Positions 17,792-27,488 of a stretch of DNA of 64,000 nt are shown piece by piece. Source of the stretch: Marinoscillum pacificum. GTDB taxonomy: Bacteria > Bacteroidota > Bacteroidia > Cytophagales > Cyclobacteriaceae. A program made the position numbers and the translations under genes. Under the pieces are notes generated by a model. That model searched no databases. It was not told the DNA's origin and was given only the letters and a program-made list of their open reading frames with translations. The stretch is from contig NZ_JAMZMJ010000001.1 of NCBI RefSeq assembly GCF_024714495.1, positions 434,001 to 498,000 of the forward strand, read 5' to 3'. Position 1 is the stretch's first letter. Every line of letters begins with the position of its first letter.

Positions 17792-20089
17792 TTACATTTT
17801 AATTGAATCGGGTGACTTGTCTTTTACTAAAGGAAGAGTAAACCAAAAAGTAGTGCCTTCGCCTAATACAGAATTAACACCTACCTCGCCTTTATAACTT
17901 TCCACATGTTTTTTAATGATTGACAATCCCATACCACTTCCTTCTACTTGATCTCGCGGCTTCAATGTCTGAAATACCTGAAAAATCTTGTCAAAATAAC
18001 GCTCTTCAATTCCTGGACCATCATCGGTGACTTTACAGACTTTCCTTCCTTTATCTGAACTCACTGTTATCGAAATCTTACCATTATCCACATGGTGATG
18101 CTTTATGGCATTGTTTATCAAATTATAGAGAATTTGATAAACTGGCATACGATGAAACAACATGTTTTTAAATTCCTCATCAGCAGTCACTGAAAACTGT
18201 TCCGGTGGATTCAGCATAAAAAGTATATCATTTAGCAAATCACACCCATTAATTACTTCATCATAGCGCTGATCTTTTGTTTTTCCAACTCGTGAATATT
18301 CCAACAAATCATCTAACAAATTCTCCATTCTTTTCACACGACCTCTCAGCAATGCCAAGTTCTCCTGACTTTCTTCATCCAACTGTCCATCTAGATCTTC
18401 TTCCAACCAACTTGACGCATTGTCAATAACCCTTAATGGTGCTTTAAGGTCATGAGATGCCACATAAGCGAACTCATCCAAATCTGCATTGGAACGTTTT
18501 AGTTCAGCGAGTAAATCATTTAGTCTATCTTCGGTTTCCTTACGATATGTTAGGTCACGTATGATAGCAGTAAACTCACTACCTTTCTTTGTTTTCACTT
18601 CACTGATGGAAACCGCAAGTGGTATCTCTTCTCCTGAGGATCTAATTCCAATAACCTCCCGCTCACTACCCATGATTTTGGCAACTCCTGTTTCTTTATA
18701 ATTTTGAAGGTAATTATCATGCTGATCTCTATGATTTCCAGGCATTAGGACTTTTACATTATGGCCAATAATTTCAGCTGGAGAATAACCAAAAATATGT
18801 TCTGCTGATTTATTGAACCGACTTATTATGCCTTGAGAATTGATAGAAATGATCCCATCCGAAGCAGTTTCCAAAATCACATTGGCCATATCTTCACTCT
18901 CTTTAAGATTTGCTACTGCTACCTCAAATGCCTGTGCTAACTCCTTCAACTCCAAACTGCCTGCATCAGGCAATACCAATTCTTCTTGTAGACTCTTGAA
19001 TGAAGCAATGGATTTGGTCATTTCCCTAAAAGGTTTTACAAAATTTCTGGCAAGAACATAGGATCCGATTCCAGAAATTAAAATGAAAATAGCACTAAGC
19101 AAAATCGCATTGTTCCTTGCTTCAATTGCCTCAAACATGATGTCATCATATGTGGCTTGAAAAACTACTCCAAAATGCTTCATTTCTTCATGTCCTGGCA
19201 TTTGGATTTTTGCATAATAGGCTATATGCTCTTCATTATCGACGAAGTGATTATTCTTAAAGCCATCATTCAAGGCACTTATGAATTTTGGTGGCTGCTT
19301 GCTATACTCTTCATGGTATTCAAATGGCAAAATTTCTCCACTTGGTTTAATCATCAAGTAATCCTCCTGGTCATTGACCAGGTACATGTCATGATTAGGT
19401 AAAAAGCCTTTTACAAGCCCTTTGACGAACTCTGGGTAATTGATATTGATGATAAATATTCCAAATAATTCAGAGCCTGAAAAGATCGGTGTAATGGCAC
19501 GAAGGGTTGGCAATCGAGCGGTATCTATTTTACCATTCTCGCGATTGAAAGTTACATCAGAAAAGTAAACGTGATCTTTCAGCAAGCCATCCAAATTAAG
19601 CATGTAAGGCTCACCTATTTTCTCTTGTAATTCTGGGTCAGATACAATCACCAAATCTTCGTCTGATCGGTTTACTCTTACCAGCTCCTTACCATTATCG
19701 GAAAGTCCGATATATCTCATTTGCATGTAATAAGGCCGCTCTTCCATTACAGAAAAGAAAATTTCCGACAGCCTTGATTTCCAAACATCCTCTGAAGACC
19801 CATCTTTTGGGTCAATTCCCAGGTTTTCCTTACTTCTAATTATGCCTGAAAATGGAGGTGTTCCAGAAATAATTAATAAATCATCATATATACGAGTAAA
19901 TTGACTGGAAACTTGTCCTGACATTAGCCTAGTGTCAGTTGCCAACTTGTCAATGGCTTTCTCATAACTAAGGTCATATATACGATGATAGGCGTAATAT
20001 CCTAAACATGAAGAGATAACCACAGCTACTACACACACCAAAAATGTGATCTTATCATGTAAGGGTATGGTGTTCAAGCGGAACTTCAT
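17792..20089 (-). CDS. Membrane PAS sensor histidine kinase
   Basis: A 765-residue kinase. It has a transmembrane helix at about 15-33, a periplasmic sensor of the double-Cache kind at about 35-325 (ITPIFSGSELFGIFIININYPEF is typical), a second helix near 330-350, a HAMP-like linker, and a PAS domain at about 405-520 (IISRFNKSAEHIFGYSPAEIIG). The kinase core has its phosphoacceptor His in YVASHDLKAPLRV and an ATPase ending GSGMGLSIIKKHVE. It heads a three-gene operon with an Rcp1-like receiver and a receiver-ATPase protein. Ligands of Cache domains are usually small organic molecules. The ligand here is unknown. Confidence 0.93.
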   Translation of the reverse strand: MKFRLNTIPLHDKITFLVCVVAVVISSCLGYYAYHRIYDLSYEKAIDKLATDTRLMSGQVSSQFTRIYDDLLIISGTPPFSGIIRSKENLGIDPKDGSSEDVWKSRLSEIFFSVMEERPYYMQMRYIGLSDNGKELVRVNRSDEDLVIVSDPELQEKIGEPYMLNLDGLLKDHVYFSDVTFNRENGKIDTARLPTLRAITPIFSGSELFGIFIININYPEFVKGLVKGFLPNHDMYLVNDQEDYLMIKPSGEILPFEYHEEYSKQPPKFISALNDGFKNNHFVDNEEHIAYYAKIQMPGHEEMKHFGVVFQATYDDIMFEAIEARNNAILLSAIFILISGIGSYVLARNFVKPFREMTKSIASFKSLQEELVLPDAGSLELKELAQAFEVAVANLKESEDMANVILETASDGIISINSQGIISRFNKSAEHIFGYSPAEIIGHNVKVLMPGNHRDQHDNYLQNYKETGVAKIMGSEREVIGIRSSGEEIPLAVSISEVKTKKGSEFTAIIRDLTYRKETEDRLNDLLAELKRSNADLDEFAYVASHDLKAPLRVIDNASSWLEEDLDGQLDEESQENLALLRGRVKRMENLLDDLLEYSRVGKTKDQRYDEVINGCDLLNDILFMLNPPEQFSVTADEEFKNMLFHRMPVYQILYNLINNAIKHHHVDNGKISITVSSDKGRKVCKVTDDGPGIEERYFDKIFQVFQTLKPRDQVEGSGMGLSIIKKHVESYKGEVGVNSVLGEGTTFWFTLPLVKDKSPDSIKM

Positions 20090-20567
20090 AGGCAGTGACT
20101 TCTATTAATTAAATATAGCGGAAGTTTCTGGCTGAAAATATGCAAGTACATATTGTTGATAGTAAATAGGTACTATACCTACTCCTACCCCTTATTAATT
20201 TTCAAAATCCTACTTATCAAGTGATTATACCTAACTACTAATTCTCAAATCGTATAAACTAAGGCATCTATACTCAGCTAGGATTGTAAACTTCTGGAAC
20301 AAATTCACAAGAAGAAAATTACTTCTAACATGCAATGTATCTAAATAGGAATTAGATTATTTGGATTATTAAGAGGAGCAGCGTCTAACAATCCTGTATC
20401 ATTCTTTTATCCTTTATAATAAAAGAGACATTCTTAAATCATGGTCAGCAGAAAAATGTAAATCGTAGGATAATCGGTCTATTATTGGAACTAAGAAATG
20501 AATACAACAGCGAACACTATTTTCTATTGATGAAACAAAATAGTACTTTATCTAATCCTATACGGAA
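20090..20567. other. Gene-free stretch between kinase operon and secreted-protein gene
   Basis: No frame with a convincing start and composition was found on either strand. The left part should hold the promoter of the kinase operon, but a full TTG-N19-TAnnTTTG was not seen. A small inverted repeat, TAGGTA-cta-TACCTA, lies near 20169-20183. Nothing else stands out. Confidence 0.6.
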
Positions 20568-21281
20568 TCAATGCATAATTCCTTTTGACTTTAGGTAATT
20601 GTATTTTTCCTGACAAGTCATCCCAACCAGTCCGGTAATAGGACCTGAAGAAGCGCCAATTCCACTTTCATAATCTGCGCGATTTCTAGCCACAAATTTC
20701 TCAAAAAATGCATTGGCTTCTTCTGTAAAAACGGCAATTACATGCCCATCAATTTCCTGATCATGTGCGTCATTGTCTGGATAAGTAGAAATAAGGCTTG
20801 TTAATTCGTGAGCCATTTGATCATGATCGTCCACATCCAATTCTCTGCTATTGAATCGAGGTACACCTAATACAAACTTAATTACATACTGGGCAGTGTA
20901 GATATCTTCTGGAGGAAGTTGAATTCCCACCTCACTCAATTCATGAAGCATGGGTTGGGCAAAGCTTTCTGCAAGAAAGGAACGCTCTTTTCCATCTTGT
21001 TCTACTGTCTCTTCATACCTTTCACGAATCTTTTCGGTCCCTTTTTCCGGGTCTTTGCGCTTCTGCTTGTTCTCAAGTATTTTCTCACTTAGTTCTTTTT
21101 CTATAGGACGAATTTCATCTGCAGATGGATTCCAGGTTTTTAAAAATTCATAAGCTCGTTTTCTGATAACTAATCGCGAATTATCATCCAGGGTTTCTGC
21201 CTTTTCGGTTAGGGATTCTTGAGCGGTGAGTTGAGTGGAGAATAATAACAAGGCGACAAAAAAGGTCGTGATGCTTCTCAT
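20568..21281 (-). CDS. Secreted protein of unknown function
   Basis: A 237-residue protein with a clean signal peptide (MRSITTFFVALLLFSTQLTAQ). The mature part is charged and largely helical at first (RPIEKELSEKILENKQKRKD), then contains an acidic stretch (LDVDDHDQMAHEL). One cysteine occurs near the C terminus (GMTCQEKYNYLKSKGIMH). I do not recognise the family. It lies upstream of a 478-bp gene-free stretch and shares its strand with a broken lipoprotein gene 125 bp away, so an operon is unlikely. Confidence 0.75.
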   Translation of the reverse strand: MRSITTFFVALLLFSTQLTAQESLTEKAETLDDNSRLVIRKRAYEFLKTWNPSADEIRPIEKELSEKILENKQKRKDPEKGTEKIRERYEETVEQDGKERSFLAESFAQPMLHELSEVGIQLPPEDIYTAQYVIKFVLGVPRFNSRELDVDDHDQMAHELTSLISTYPDNDAHDQEIDGHVIAVFTEEANAFFEKFVARNRADYESGIGASSGPITGLVGMTCQEKYNYLKSKGIMH

Positions 21282-21406
21282 TCTTTCAAGGTGTTAAGGG
21301 TTGAACATTGCTGATCAATACCCTAATCTAACCTTTCTAGGTCTTGCATAAAAGTAACTTACAATGGAAGTTGACTTCTTTTCGGTGAAACAAACCAACC
21401 ACTCGA

Positions 21407-21802
21407 CTAATCGATTTTAGTAAGATTTTGGTAAAACACCATTTCTGTTCCTTCAAAATAGGACTTGTATTGATATCCGTTTTGGAGTACTTCCAAAATC
21501 TCAACGTTTAGTGACCTCCCTTTGAAAAATTCCATCATCTCCGGGTTTCCTTCTACAAGTTCCAACTGATATTCACAGGTGTCCAACCATCGAACAATAT
21601 ATCGAGAGGTATCTCCTGTTCCCTCCTTCGTTTCTACCTGAATAGAATCTTGCCTCATGATTCAAAAACTCATATCATTGTCCCAGTCAGTGATTCTAAA
21701 CTGACCATTACGGTAATCTTCACAGGTACGCTTTGGAGCACAGGAACAAACCAATAGAACTAATGAAAAACAGAAGACTGCTACCTTATTAGAATTCAAC
21801 AT
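21407..21802 (-). pseudogene. Small lipoprotein gene interrupted by one in-frame TGA
   Basis: An 83-codon open frame from 21658 is the C-terminal part of a longer gene. Reading upstream in the same frame gives ATG at 21800-21802, a lipoprotein signal (VAVFCFSLVLLVCSC), CEDYRNGQFRITDWDNDMSF, then TGA at 21662-21664, and then IMRQDSIQVE continuing without any shift. The joined text (Cys-Glu-Asp, F-R-I, RQDSIQVE, RWLDTCEYQLEL) follows a common Bacteroidota lipoprotein family that databases often mislabel as DNA topoisomerase IV. One base change would restore about 131 codons. It could be a recent nonsense mutation or a sequencing error. The gene upstream ends 38 bp away on the same strand. Confidence 0.75.
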
Positions 21803-21840
21803 CCATTCATTCTGATTTTTTAACCGAACAAAACAATAAA

Positions 21841-23253
21841 TCAGTCCTCAGGGAACTCCACTTCCGATAGGTCAATTTTATAGAGTCTCCCGCCGTTTGC
21901 ACCATCTGTGTATATTACTTCTTCACCCATTCCAATCATCGATGAACCTGAACCTGTTGCAATGAAATACTCCCATTCTTGTCTTGGATCATAAATTTTA
22001 GTCCAACTTTCACCTCCGTTATTGGTAAACAGAGGATAGTTGTACATAGCAAAACCATATTGTCCATCAATGTGAATTCCATGCCCGAACTGCTCTTCAG
22101 ATGTTCCAGATACAATTTCCCAGTTGATCCCACCATCTGCAGTATGAATAATACCACCAAAATCTCCAATAGCAAAGCCCTCCGACTCGCTTACGAATAC
22201 ATTTCCATTTACATAGGAATTGATTGGTTGTGATATGATTTTAATAGTAGCACCACCATCTGCTGATGTTCCTACATAAATATTACCGTTTGACCCATCT
22301 CTAAAGAATGCAAAAAGATGTGTTTCATCATAGTAATATGCATCAAACATGCCTGCACCAAAATCTTCAAACTCTGAAGTGTCGAAGATAATCTCCGACC
22401 AAGTCCTCCCGTCTGTGGAATGGAAATAAGAAGTTACAAAATGAGAGTTACCATATGCAGTGACAAAATCACTTGAAACAACGTTTTCCCAGGTGGTTCC
22501 TCCATCTTCCGATAAGTAAGTGGTACCAGTTGAAACAAGGATTTTATTCGCATCAAAATATTCAATATCCCTAATTCTATCTCCACTCCAATCCTGTTTA
22601 GTCCAGGTAGTTCCACCATCACTTGTCACATGAAGACTTTTGGATACTGCTGTTTCAGAATAAACAATTCCGTGACCTACATCCAGAAAGTCGAACATCC
22701 AGATATCTTCTCCACTCTCAAACAACGTATCAACCGGGAAGGAAGCCAGAACAGGCTCTTCACCACCATTTCCACCGCCGTTATCTTCCTCACTTCCAAA
22801 TTCATCAAATGTATAGTTGCCAACAGCAAGCACTGTATCCGATACACCATTCTGGGTATAAACAACGGTATAAACGAAAGTACTGTCCTCATACAAGTAC
22901 CCTCCATTGAAAGTCGAGTTTTGGAGTGTGCCACCAGTAATGGTAATATCTCCTGAAGCTTGTTCACTAATTTTTATACCTAAATTATCCGTTGTAGTTA
23001 AAGCTAGCGTTGCTGTGAATGCATGATGTCCAGATTGGACGGAAGGTATAATCAAGATTTCATCATTGCTACTTTTCTCCACCTTTACTATGGACGATAA
23101 GGAGGTGAATGATTTACTAGAATAAATCACTTCATAGTTACCTACTAAATCTGAGGCATAATCAGGAATTTCTATTTCTTCTTGCTCTAACAGCCCGCAG
23201 GACTCAATTAATAAGAATGAAATTAGGAATGGAATAAGCTTTAAAGACTTCAT
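21841..23253 (-). CDS. Lipoprotein with sialidase/Ycf48-like (BNR) beta-propeller repeats
   Basis: A 470-residue lipoprotein (lipobox LLIESC). After an N-terminal beta domain (about 25-160) and a Gly/Glu-rich linker, the rest shows repeated propeller blades with the SxDGGxTW motif: SDGGTTWTKQDW, SEDGGTTWENV, ADGGINWEIV, NNGGESWTKI. These are BNR/Ycf48-like repeats that serve as scaffolds and rarely as glycosidases. No sialidase catalytic pattern is seen. It is probably displayed on the outer membrane. The broken small lipoprotein gene follows it by 38 bp and may be in the same transcript. Confidence 0.85.
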   Translation of the reverse strand: MKSLKLIPFLISFLLIESCGLLEQEEIEIPDYASDLVGNYEVIYSSKSFTSLSSIVKVEKSSNDEILIIPSVQSGHHAFTATLALTTTDNLGIKISEQASGDITITGGTLQNSTFNGGYLYEDSTFVYTVVYTQNGVSDTVLAVGNYTFDEFGSEEDNGGGNGGEEPVLASFPVDTLFESGEDIWMFDFLDVGHGIVYSETAVSKSLHVTSDGGTTWTKQDWSGDRIRDIEYFDANKILVSTGTTYLSEDGGTTWENVVSSDFVTAYGNSHFVTSYFHSTDGRTWSEIIFDTSEFEDFGAGMFDAYYYDETHLFAFFRDGSNGNIYVGTSADGGATIKIISQPINSYVNGNVFVSESEGFAIGDFGGIIHTADGGINWEIVSGTSEEQFGHGIHIDGQYGFAMYNYPLFTNNGGESWTKIYDPRQEWEYFIATGSGSSMIGMGEEVIYTDGANGGRLYKIDLSEVEFPED

Positions 23254-23398
23254 TGGTCTGGTTAGTTAATCAGTTAAAATCATGGCAAATTAATAGTATT
23301 TAGCGGAAATAGGCCATGACAAAACGTAGATTAATACATTATCTACAAGGTTTTAGTTAATTAAGAAAGTGTGTACAAAGCATATTGATATTTCGCAT

Positions 23399-23851
23399 CT
23401 AGCCCCTTTCTTGAGCAACCACTTTGCCAATAGTATTCGGGTATTTACAGGAAAAACACTCCCAATATGGATAGTTCTGATGTTTCTTTGGGAATTGTTG
23501 GATGACCTCTCGTTTTGTTTGTTGAATAGATCTACCATGTAAGCTCACAGGTTCAACCGTTACCAAACTTCCAATTTCAAGGTTATCTAGTTGGCACGGT
23601 GAATAAACAGTTACAGTATCTCCATTGTCCAGTCTGATTATTGAAGTTGAGTTATTTATAATAGAGTCATTCGTACAGTCATAACTAGGCTGAAAGCGAA
23701 TGATGTAGCCAGTTAATGATTCAATAAGTTCGAATGATCTTTCATTAGTTGTACCAATGAATTCGTCCTTGTACATTGGAATAAACCCGGCATATTTAGC
23801 TCGACAGCCAATAACAAAGAATGCTAATATGAAAAAATGACGTTTACGCAT
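23399..23851 (-). CDS. Small lipoprotein of unknown function
   Basis: A 150-residue protein with a short signal and lipobox (ILAFFVIGC). The mature part is beta-rich and has five Cys, including a CFSC pair near the C terminus (YWECFSCKYPN). The family is not recognised. It lies between two larger lipoprotein genes on the same strand, with gaps of about 145 bp on each side, so it is probably transcribed alone. Confidence 0.65.
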   Translation of the reverse strand: MRKRHFFILAFFVIGCRAKYAGFIPMYKDEFIGTTNERSFELIESLTGYIIRFQPSYDCTNDSIINNSTSIIRLDNGDTVTVYSPCQLDNLEIGSLVTVEPVSLHGRSIQQTKREVIQQFPKKHQNYPYWECFSCKYPNTIGKVVAQERG

Positions 23852-23995
23852 GCATTGAAAAAACTGATAATGAAATTATAAACTAACAAAAAACGTTTCC
23901 CATAAGCCGCTGGTAATACATATTGTCGTGATTAAAAAAGTCAATTCAACACCGATAGCGGTACTGATCCAATTTACCTTTTAGCACAATTGCGA

Positions 23996-25729
23996 TTAGT
24001 TACTAATAATTGAGCCGTTAAGATCGACATTTGCATACTTCCACGCTGTTTTTAATTGATTGTCTATTACTTCTGCCTTCGCCACATCTCCTATCTCTTG
24101 ATAAGCCAGTTTCAATCCACTTAAAGCCCAGCCATTTTTCGGAAGTTTTGATAAATCCTCGTTGTAAATAGCTATAGCATCACTAAACCGATCAGCCTTG
24201 ATTAGAACATTTCCTAGCTGATGCCTTACGGAAAAGAACCAATCTGGCGGCTCTTGGTAATTAAGGTTATCTTCAATCTCAACAGCCTCCTGAAGAAGTT
24301 CTATGCTTGAATCATATTCACCTTGCTCCGCTAGCACTTCTGCTTCTAAAACACGCTGTGCTATTTGTAACAATTCGTGCGTGCTATTAAAGTCCCATAT
24401 AGTCACCTCCTTCAGATGCTCATCTTGAGCAAGCAGTTTTAGGTTGTTTAATTCTTCGAACGCTTGATTCTCATTTCCTAGTTTCAAAAATGCCATGCCC
24501 CGTGCATAATGACGTATGGCTTCCAGATATGCCAGCGTAGTGTCTTCATTACTCATTTTGAGTATTTCGTTCCACTTGCCAAATTTGACCTTGACATAAT
24601 ACGGAATGGTATAATAGTGCTGGATTGTGCCCCATCCGGGTGCTTTCATCAACTCACGATTGGCATGATCTGCAACCTTTTGTGCTGCGAAAATGGCCAG
24701 ATCACCATCACCTTCTAACGTAGCTGTCGCTGACATAAAATGATAATTATGCGGGTAAAGCGTTAGCGGATAGGTTCCCTGAGCATAGCAGTTAGACAAA
24801 TACGAACTGTCAACTTTAACGGATCGAAGATTAGACATTGTACCTTCATGATAGTCACCGGTTCTTATGTAAATGTGAGATGGCATGTGCACCAAATGTC
24901 CAGCTCCGGGAACCAGGTCAGCATCATAAAGCCGAGCACTTGTTAGCCCCAATTCAGGGGTAGCGGAGGCTTCCACAGAATGGATATATAAGTGATGTGC
25001 CCCGGCATGCACTGAGTCAACTTCAAATACTTGGTCGAAGATGGCTAACAAATCAGAAGTCCATGGCTTTGGCCGCCCTTCTTGATCCCAGATATCCCAT
25101 GGATGTAAGTCCATGACTGATTCAGCGTATAGGGCACCAACATCTGCGCTGTATGGATGCTTTATGAAAACTCTCTCCATTGCCTCAGAGTAAGCTACAT
25201 CTAATGTGGATCTATCATTTGGTGGGTCAGCTACATACCTTTCATTCAAAGCTAAAATCAAATCTCTTTCAATTTCAGAGCTTGATTCCGTGATCAGAGA
25301 TTTGGCCTTCTGAATGGCTTCATATGCTGCTTGAAAATTTTCCGGACTCATTCCTGCATTGAAATTTGGACCAAGGACATATGCATACCCCCAGTAAGCC
25401 ATGGCGCAAGTTGAGTCGAGTTTTGATGCATAGTAGAAAGATCTTGCTGCCTCAGCATGATTGAATGCATACGAAAGTATTAGTCCTTGATTGAAATATT
25501 TCTGAGCTAATGGATTATTCGTTGTTATGGGAAAGTTCAGTACATCAAGTCCATCTATCAGAGGTGCTTTGTTATCCGAATTTTCATACCATTCCTTGTC
25601 ATTAAGAACAGGCAAGCACATGGCAATTCTTTTTTGCAAGTCACTGGAGTCAATTACTTCCGTTTGAGTTGACTTCTCTCGTGTACACCCAAAAACTAAA
25701 ATGAATACAACTAGAACAATTCTTTTCAT
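23996..25729 (-). CDS. Tetratricopeptide-repeat lipoprotein
   Basis: A 577-residue lipoprotein (start MKRIVLVVF at 25729, lipobox LVFGC). Residues about 70-130 (LAQKYFNQGLILSYAFNHA, then ASKLDSTCAMAYWGYAYVLG) match a widespread family of secreted TPR proteins that are often annotated only as tetratricopeptide repeat proteins. Further repeats follow to the C terminus (ELLQEAVEIEDN, AIAIYNEDLSKLPKNGWALSGLKLAYQEIG). Conserved His-rich text (AGAHHLYIHSVEAS, GHLVHMPSHIYIRTGDY) suggests a metal or active site, but no reaction is established. A longer frame from 25759 adds ten unlikely residues. Confidence 0.85.
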   Translation of the reverse strand: MKRIVLVVFILVFGCTREKSTQTEVIDSSDLQKRIAMCLPVLNDKEWYENSDNKAPLIDGLDVLNFPITTNNPLAQKYFNQGLILSYAFNHAEAARSFYYASKLDSTCAMAYWGYAYVLGPNFNAGMSPENFQAAYEAIQKAKSLITESSSEIERDLILALNERYVADPPNDRSTLDVAYSEAMERVFIKHPYSADVGALYAESVMDLHPWDIWDQEGRPKPWTSDLLAIFDQVFEVDSVHAGAHHLYIHSVEASATPELGLTSARLYDADLVPGAGHLVHMPSHIYIRTGDYHEGTMSNLRSVKVDSSYLSNCYAQGTYPLTLYPHNYHFMSATATLEGDGDLAIFAAQKVADHANRELMKAPGWGTIQHYYTIPYYVKVKFGKWNEILKMSNEDTTLAYLEAIRHYARGMAFLKLGNENQAFEELNNLKLLAQDEHLKEVTIWDFNSTHELLQIAQRVLEAEVLAEQGEYDSSIELLQEAVEIEDNLNYQEPPDWFFSVRHQLGNVLIKADRFSDAIAIYNEDLSKLPKNGWALSGLKLAYQEIGDVAKAEVIDNQLKTAWKYANVDLNGSIISN

Positions 25730-26006
25730 GGCTTCTCCAGGGGTTTGGCTTCTATTCAATTAAATATTTCAAGAAGCGGATTGATTAACCTAAAGATAAG
25801 AAATGCAGCATTGGAATCAAGCGCTATCAAGATGTAAAGATTGACTGGTTGAGTTCAGCAGATGGCTGCAAATAGTATTAGTGTATAATTATGGCCGATT
25901 TTTCACTCACTATCCATTCTGATTCGTACCGCCCATTGCTTGATGTTTAATCCTTTATTTATACCACATAAACCTGTATTACTTTCCTATATTGCTGGCA
26001 AGCAGT

Positions 26007-27209
26007 CTATTTGTTTAGATTATCAATAGCAACATTATAGGTTTTTGCGTCTTCGCTTTTTTGTAATAAGGCCAGGTCATGGGCTTTTTTAAATGCTGTT
26101 CTGGCCATACCATTATCCTTATTTTGTTCGTAGGCTAATCCCAAATTATAATGAGCCAAATGAGATGAAGGATAGAGTTCAACCCAGTATTGATATATGT
26201 CTATAGCCTGGTCTATTTTATTAGCTCCTAGCAGTCTTCTTCCTATATTTTTCAGACAGCTCATACTATATAATCTGTCTGCGTTTGGATAAATTTCAAA
26301 CTTATATTCTTCAGAAAGTTTTTGATAAAAAGAGGAAATATTGTCTTTAGCTGATCCTTCATTTTCAATCAATTCAAGGTAATCGACCGGCCACTTTTCT
26401 TTTGGAAAAAGAAAATCGAAAGCGGAAAGTAAGCCAGGTAAAATTACATCGGTATGTCCCTCTCCTTGAATTATGTTAGCTCTTGTTTGGATGTTTGAAC
26501 CATTGAATTTAGACAGCTTTTTATTGAAATCTTGAATATTAGCATTGATGTAGGGCTGAGAATCGGCATCTTTACTACCTGACACAACATATAAATAGCT
26601 TTGTTCGATGTTTTCTTGAATGTAAAGCGTTTCTAATCTCTCAATAAGTCGCTCGCCTTTGTCAAACCCATCTCCTATTATATTAGCTGCTGCAAAACAA
26701 ATGTAAGCTTGAAACAAGTTGGGTTTGTTCATTAGGGTATAAAGCCCAATTGCTGAAGATGGTGAAAATCCAATAAAAGTTTTAAAGTGGTTCGTTCGGT
26801 ATTTTTCTTCTAGTAGTGGTAATAACTCAAGCTCCACGAAATTGACAAATTCCTCTTGATGATTACCATAATTGTACATTCTATTTCGATGGTTATTGTA
26901 TAGGTCTGGTGCGAAGTGATTTCTATGCTTCTCTCCTGGGCTCAAGGATACTACAATCGATTCTGGCATCCGTGAAGTATTGCTTAACTGATTGACAATA
27001 GCAGTTGTGGGGTTAAATAACAATCCATCATCTAAAATTAAGATAATTGGATAGTTCTTAATTGAATTTTCATACTCACTTGGCAACGCAATTTTAAGCG
27101 TTCTAGTCTCATCAAGGTGTTCTGAATTTATTGTTAAATGCTCTATAGTGGTTTGTGCAATGAGTGATTGAGACACCAATATCAGAGCTAGAAATAGTTT
27201 AATCTTCAC
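26007..27209 (-). CDS. Secreted esterase (Fes/IroE-like) with C-terminal TPR
   Basis: A 400-residue exported protein (signal MKIKLFLALILVSQSLIAQ). Residues about 25-270 form an alpha/beta-hydrolase of the esterase family (YPIILILDDGLLF). The nucleophile is in GFSPSSAIG and the catalytic His is likely in GEGHTDVILPG. The last ~90 residues hold TPR-like helices (LAHYNLGLAYEQNKDNGMARTAFKKAHDL). The nucleophile elbow has Pro-Ser in place of the usual Leu-Gly. The family includes siderophore esterases and many enzymes of unknown substrate. No siderophore gene is adjacent. The gene lies at the edge of the cassette-like region. Confidence 0.85.
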   Translation of the reverse strand: MKIKLFLALILVSQSLIAQTTIEHLTINSEHLDETRTLKIALPSEYENSIKNYPIILILDDGLLFNPTTAIVNQLSNTSRMPESIVVSLSPGEKHRNHFAPDLYNNHRNRMYNYGNHQEEFVNFVELELLPLLEEKYRTNHFKTFIGFSPSSAIGLYTLMNKPNLFQAYICFAAANIIGDGFDKGERLIERLETLYIQENIEQSYLYVVSGSKDADSQPYINANIQDFNKKLSKFNGSNIQTRANIIQGEGHTDVILPGLLSAFDFLFPKEKWPVDYLELIENEGSAKDNISSFYQKLSEEYKFEIYPNADRLYSMSCLKNIGRRLLGANKIDQAIDIYQYWVELYPSSHLAHYNLGLAYEQNKDNGMARTAFKKAHDLALLQKSEDAKTYNVAIDNLNK

Positions 27210-27488
27210 TTTTTTCTGTTAATGTTTTCCAATCCAGGTTTGAAACCTTTCTAACGCATATTCAGGATATGGCTCCCTGGTTTTTTAATTCTGATAAAAG
27301 TAGCTTATCTATTGCGACTGGCCAAGGGGTAGTTCTAAAGCCTTTTGGCAGGCAGGTTATAGAAACTCCCAAAGAATAAGTTTATAGAGAGCTTTTCAGT
27401 TTCTTGGCGACTTACTCACGGTAAATCCTGATGCCGTTTATAGAAAGCACGTAAGCACAATGTCTTTATACATAATGTTAGACTGAGT

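Noticed and set aside
22623-22956. Overlapping plus-strand frames of 95 and 108 codons
   Set aside because: They lie inside the propeller lipoprotein gene, lack coherent protein features and are shadows of a good coding frame.
27249-27486. Possible third attC-like site (TCTAAC on both strands at the edges)
   Set aside because: The edges match only over six bases, the span is about 236 bp, and the arms do not pair further.
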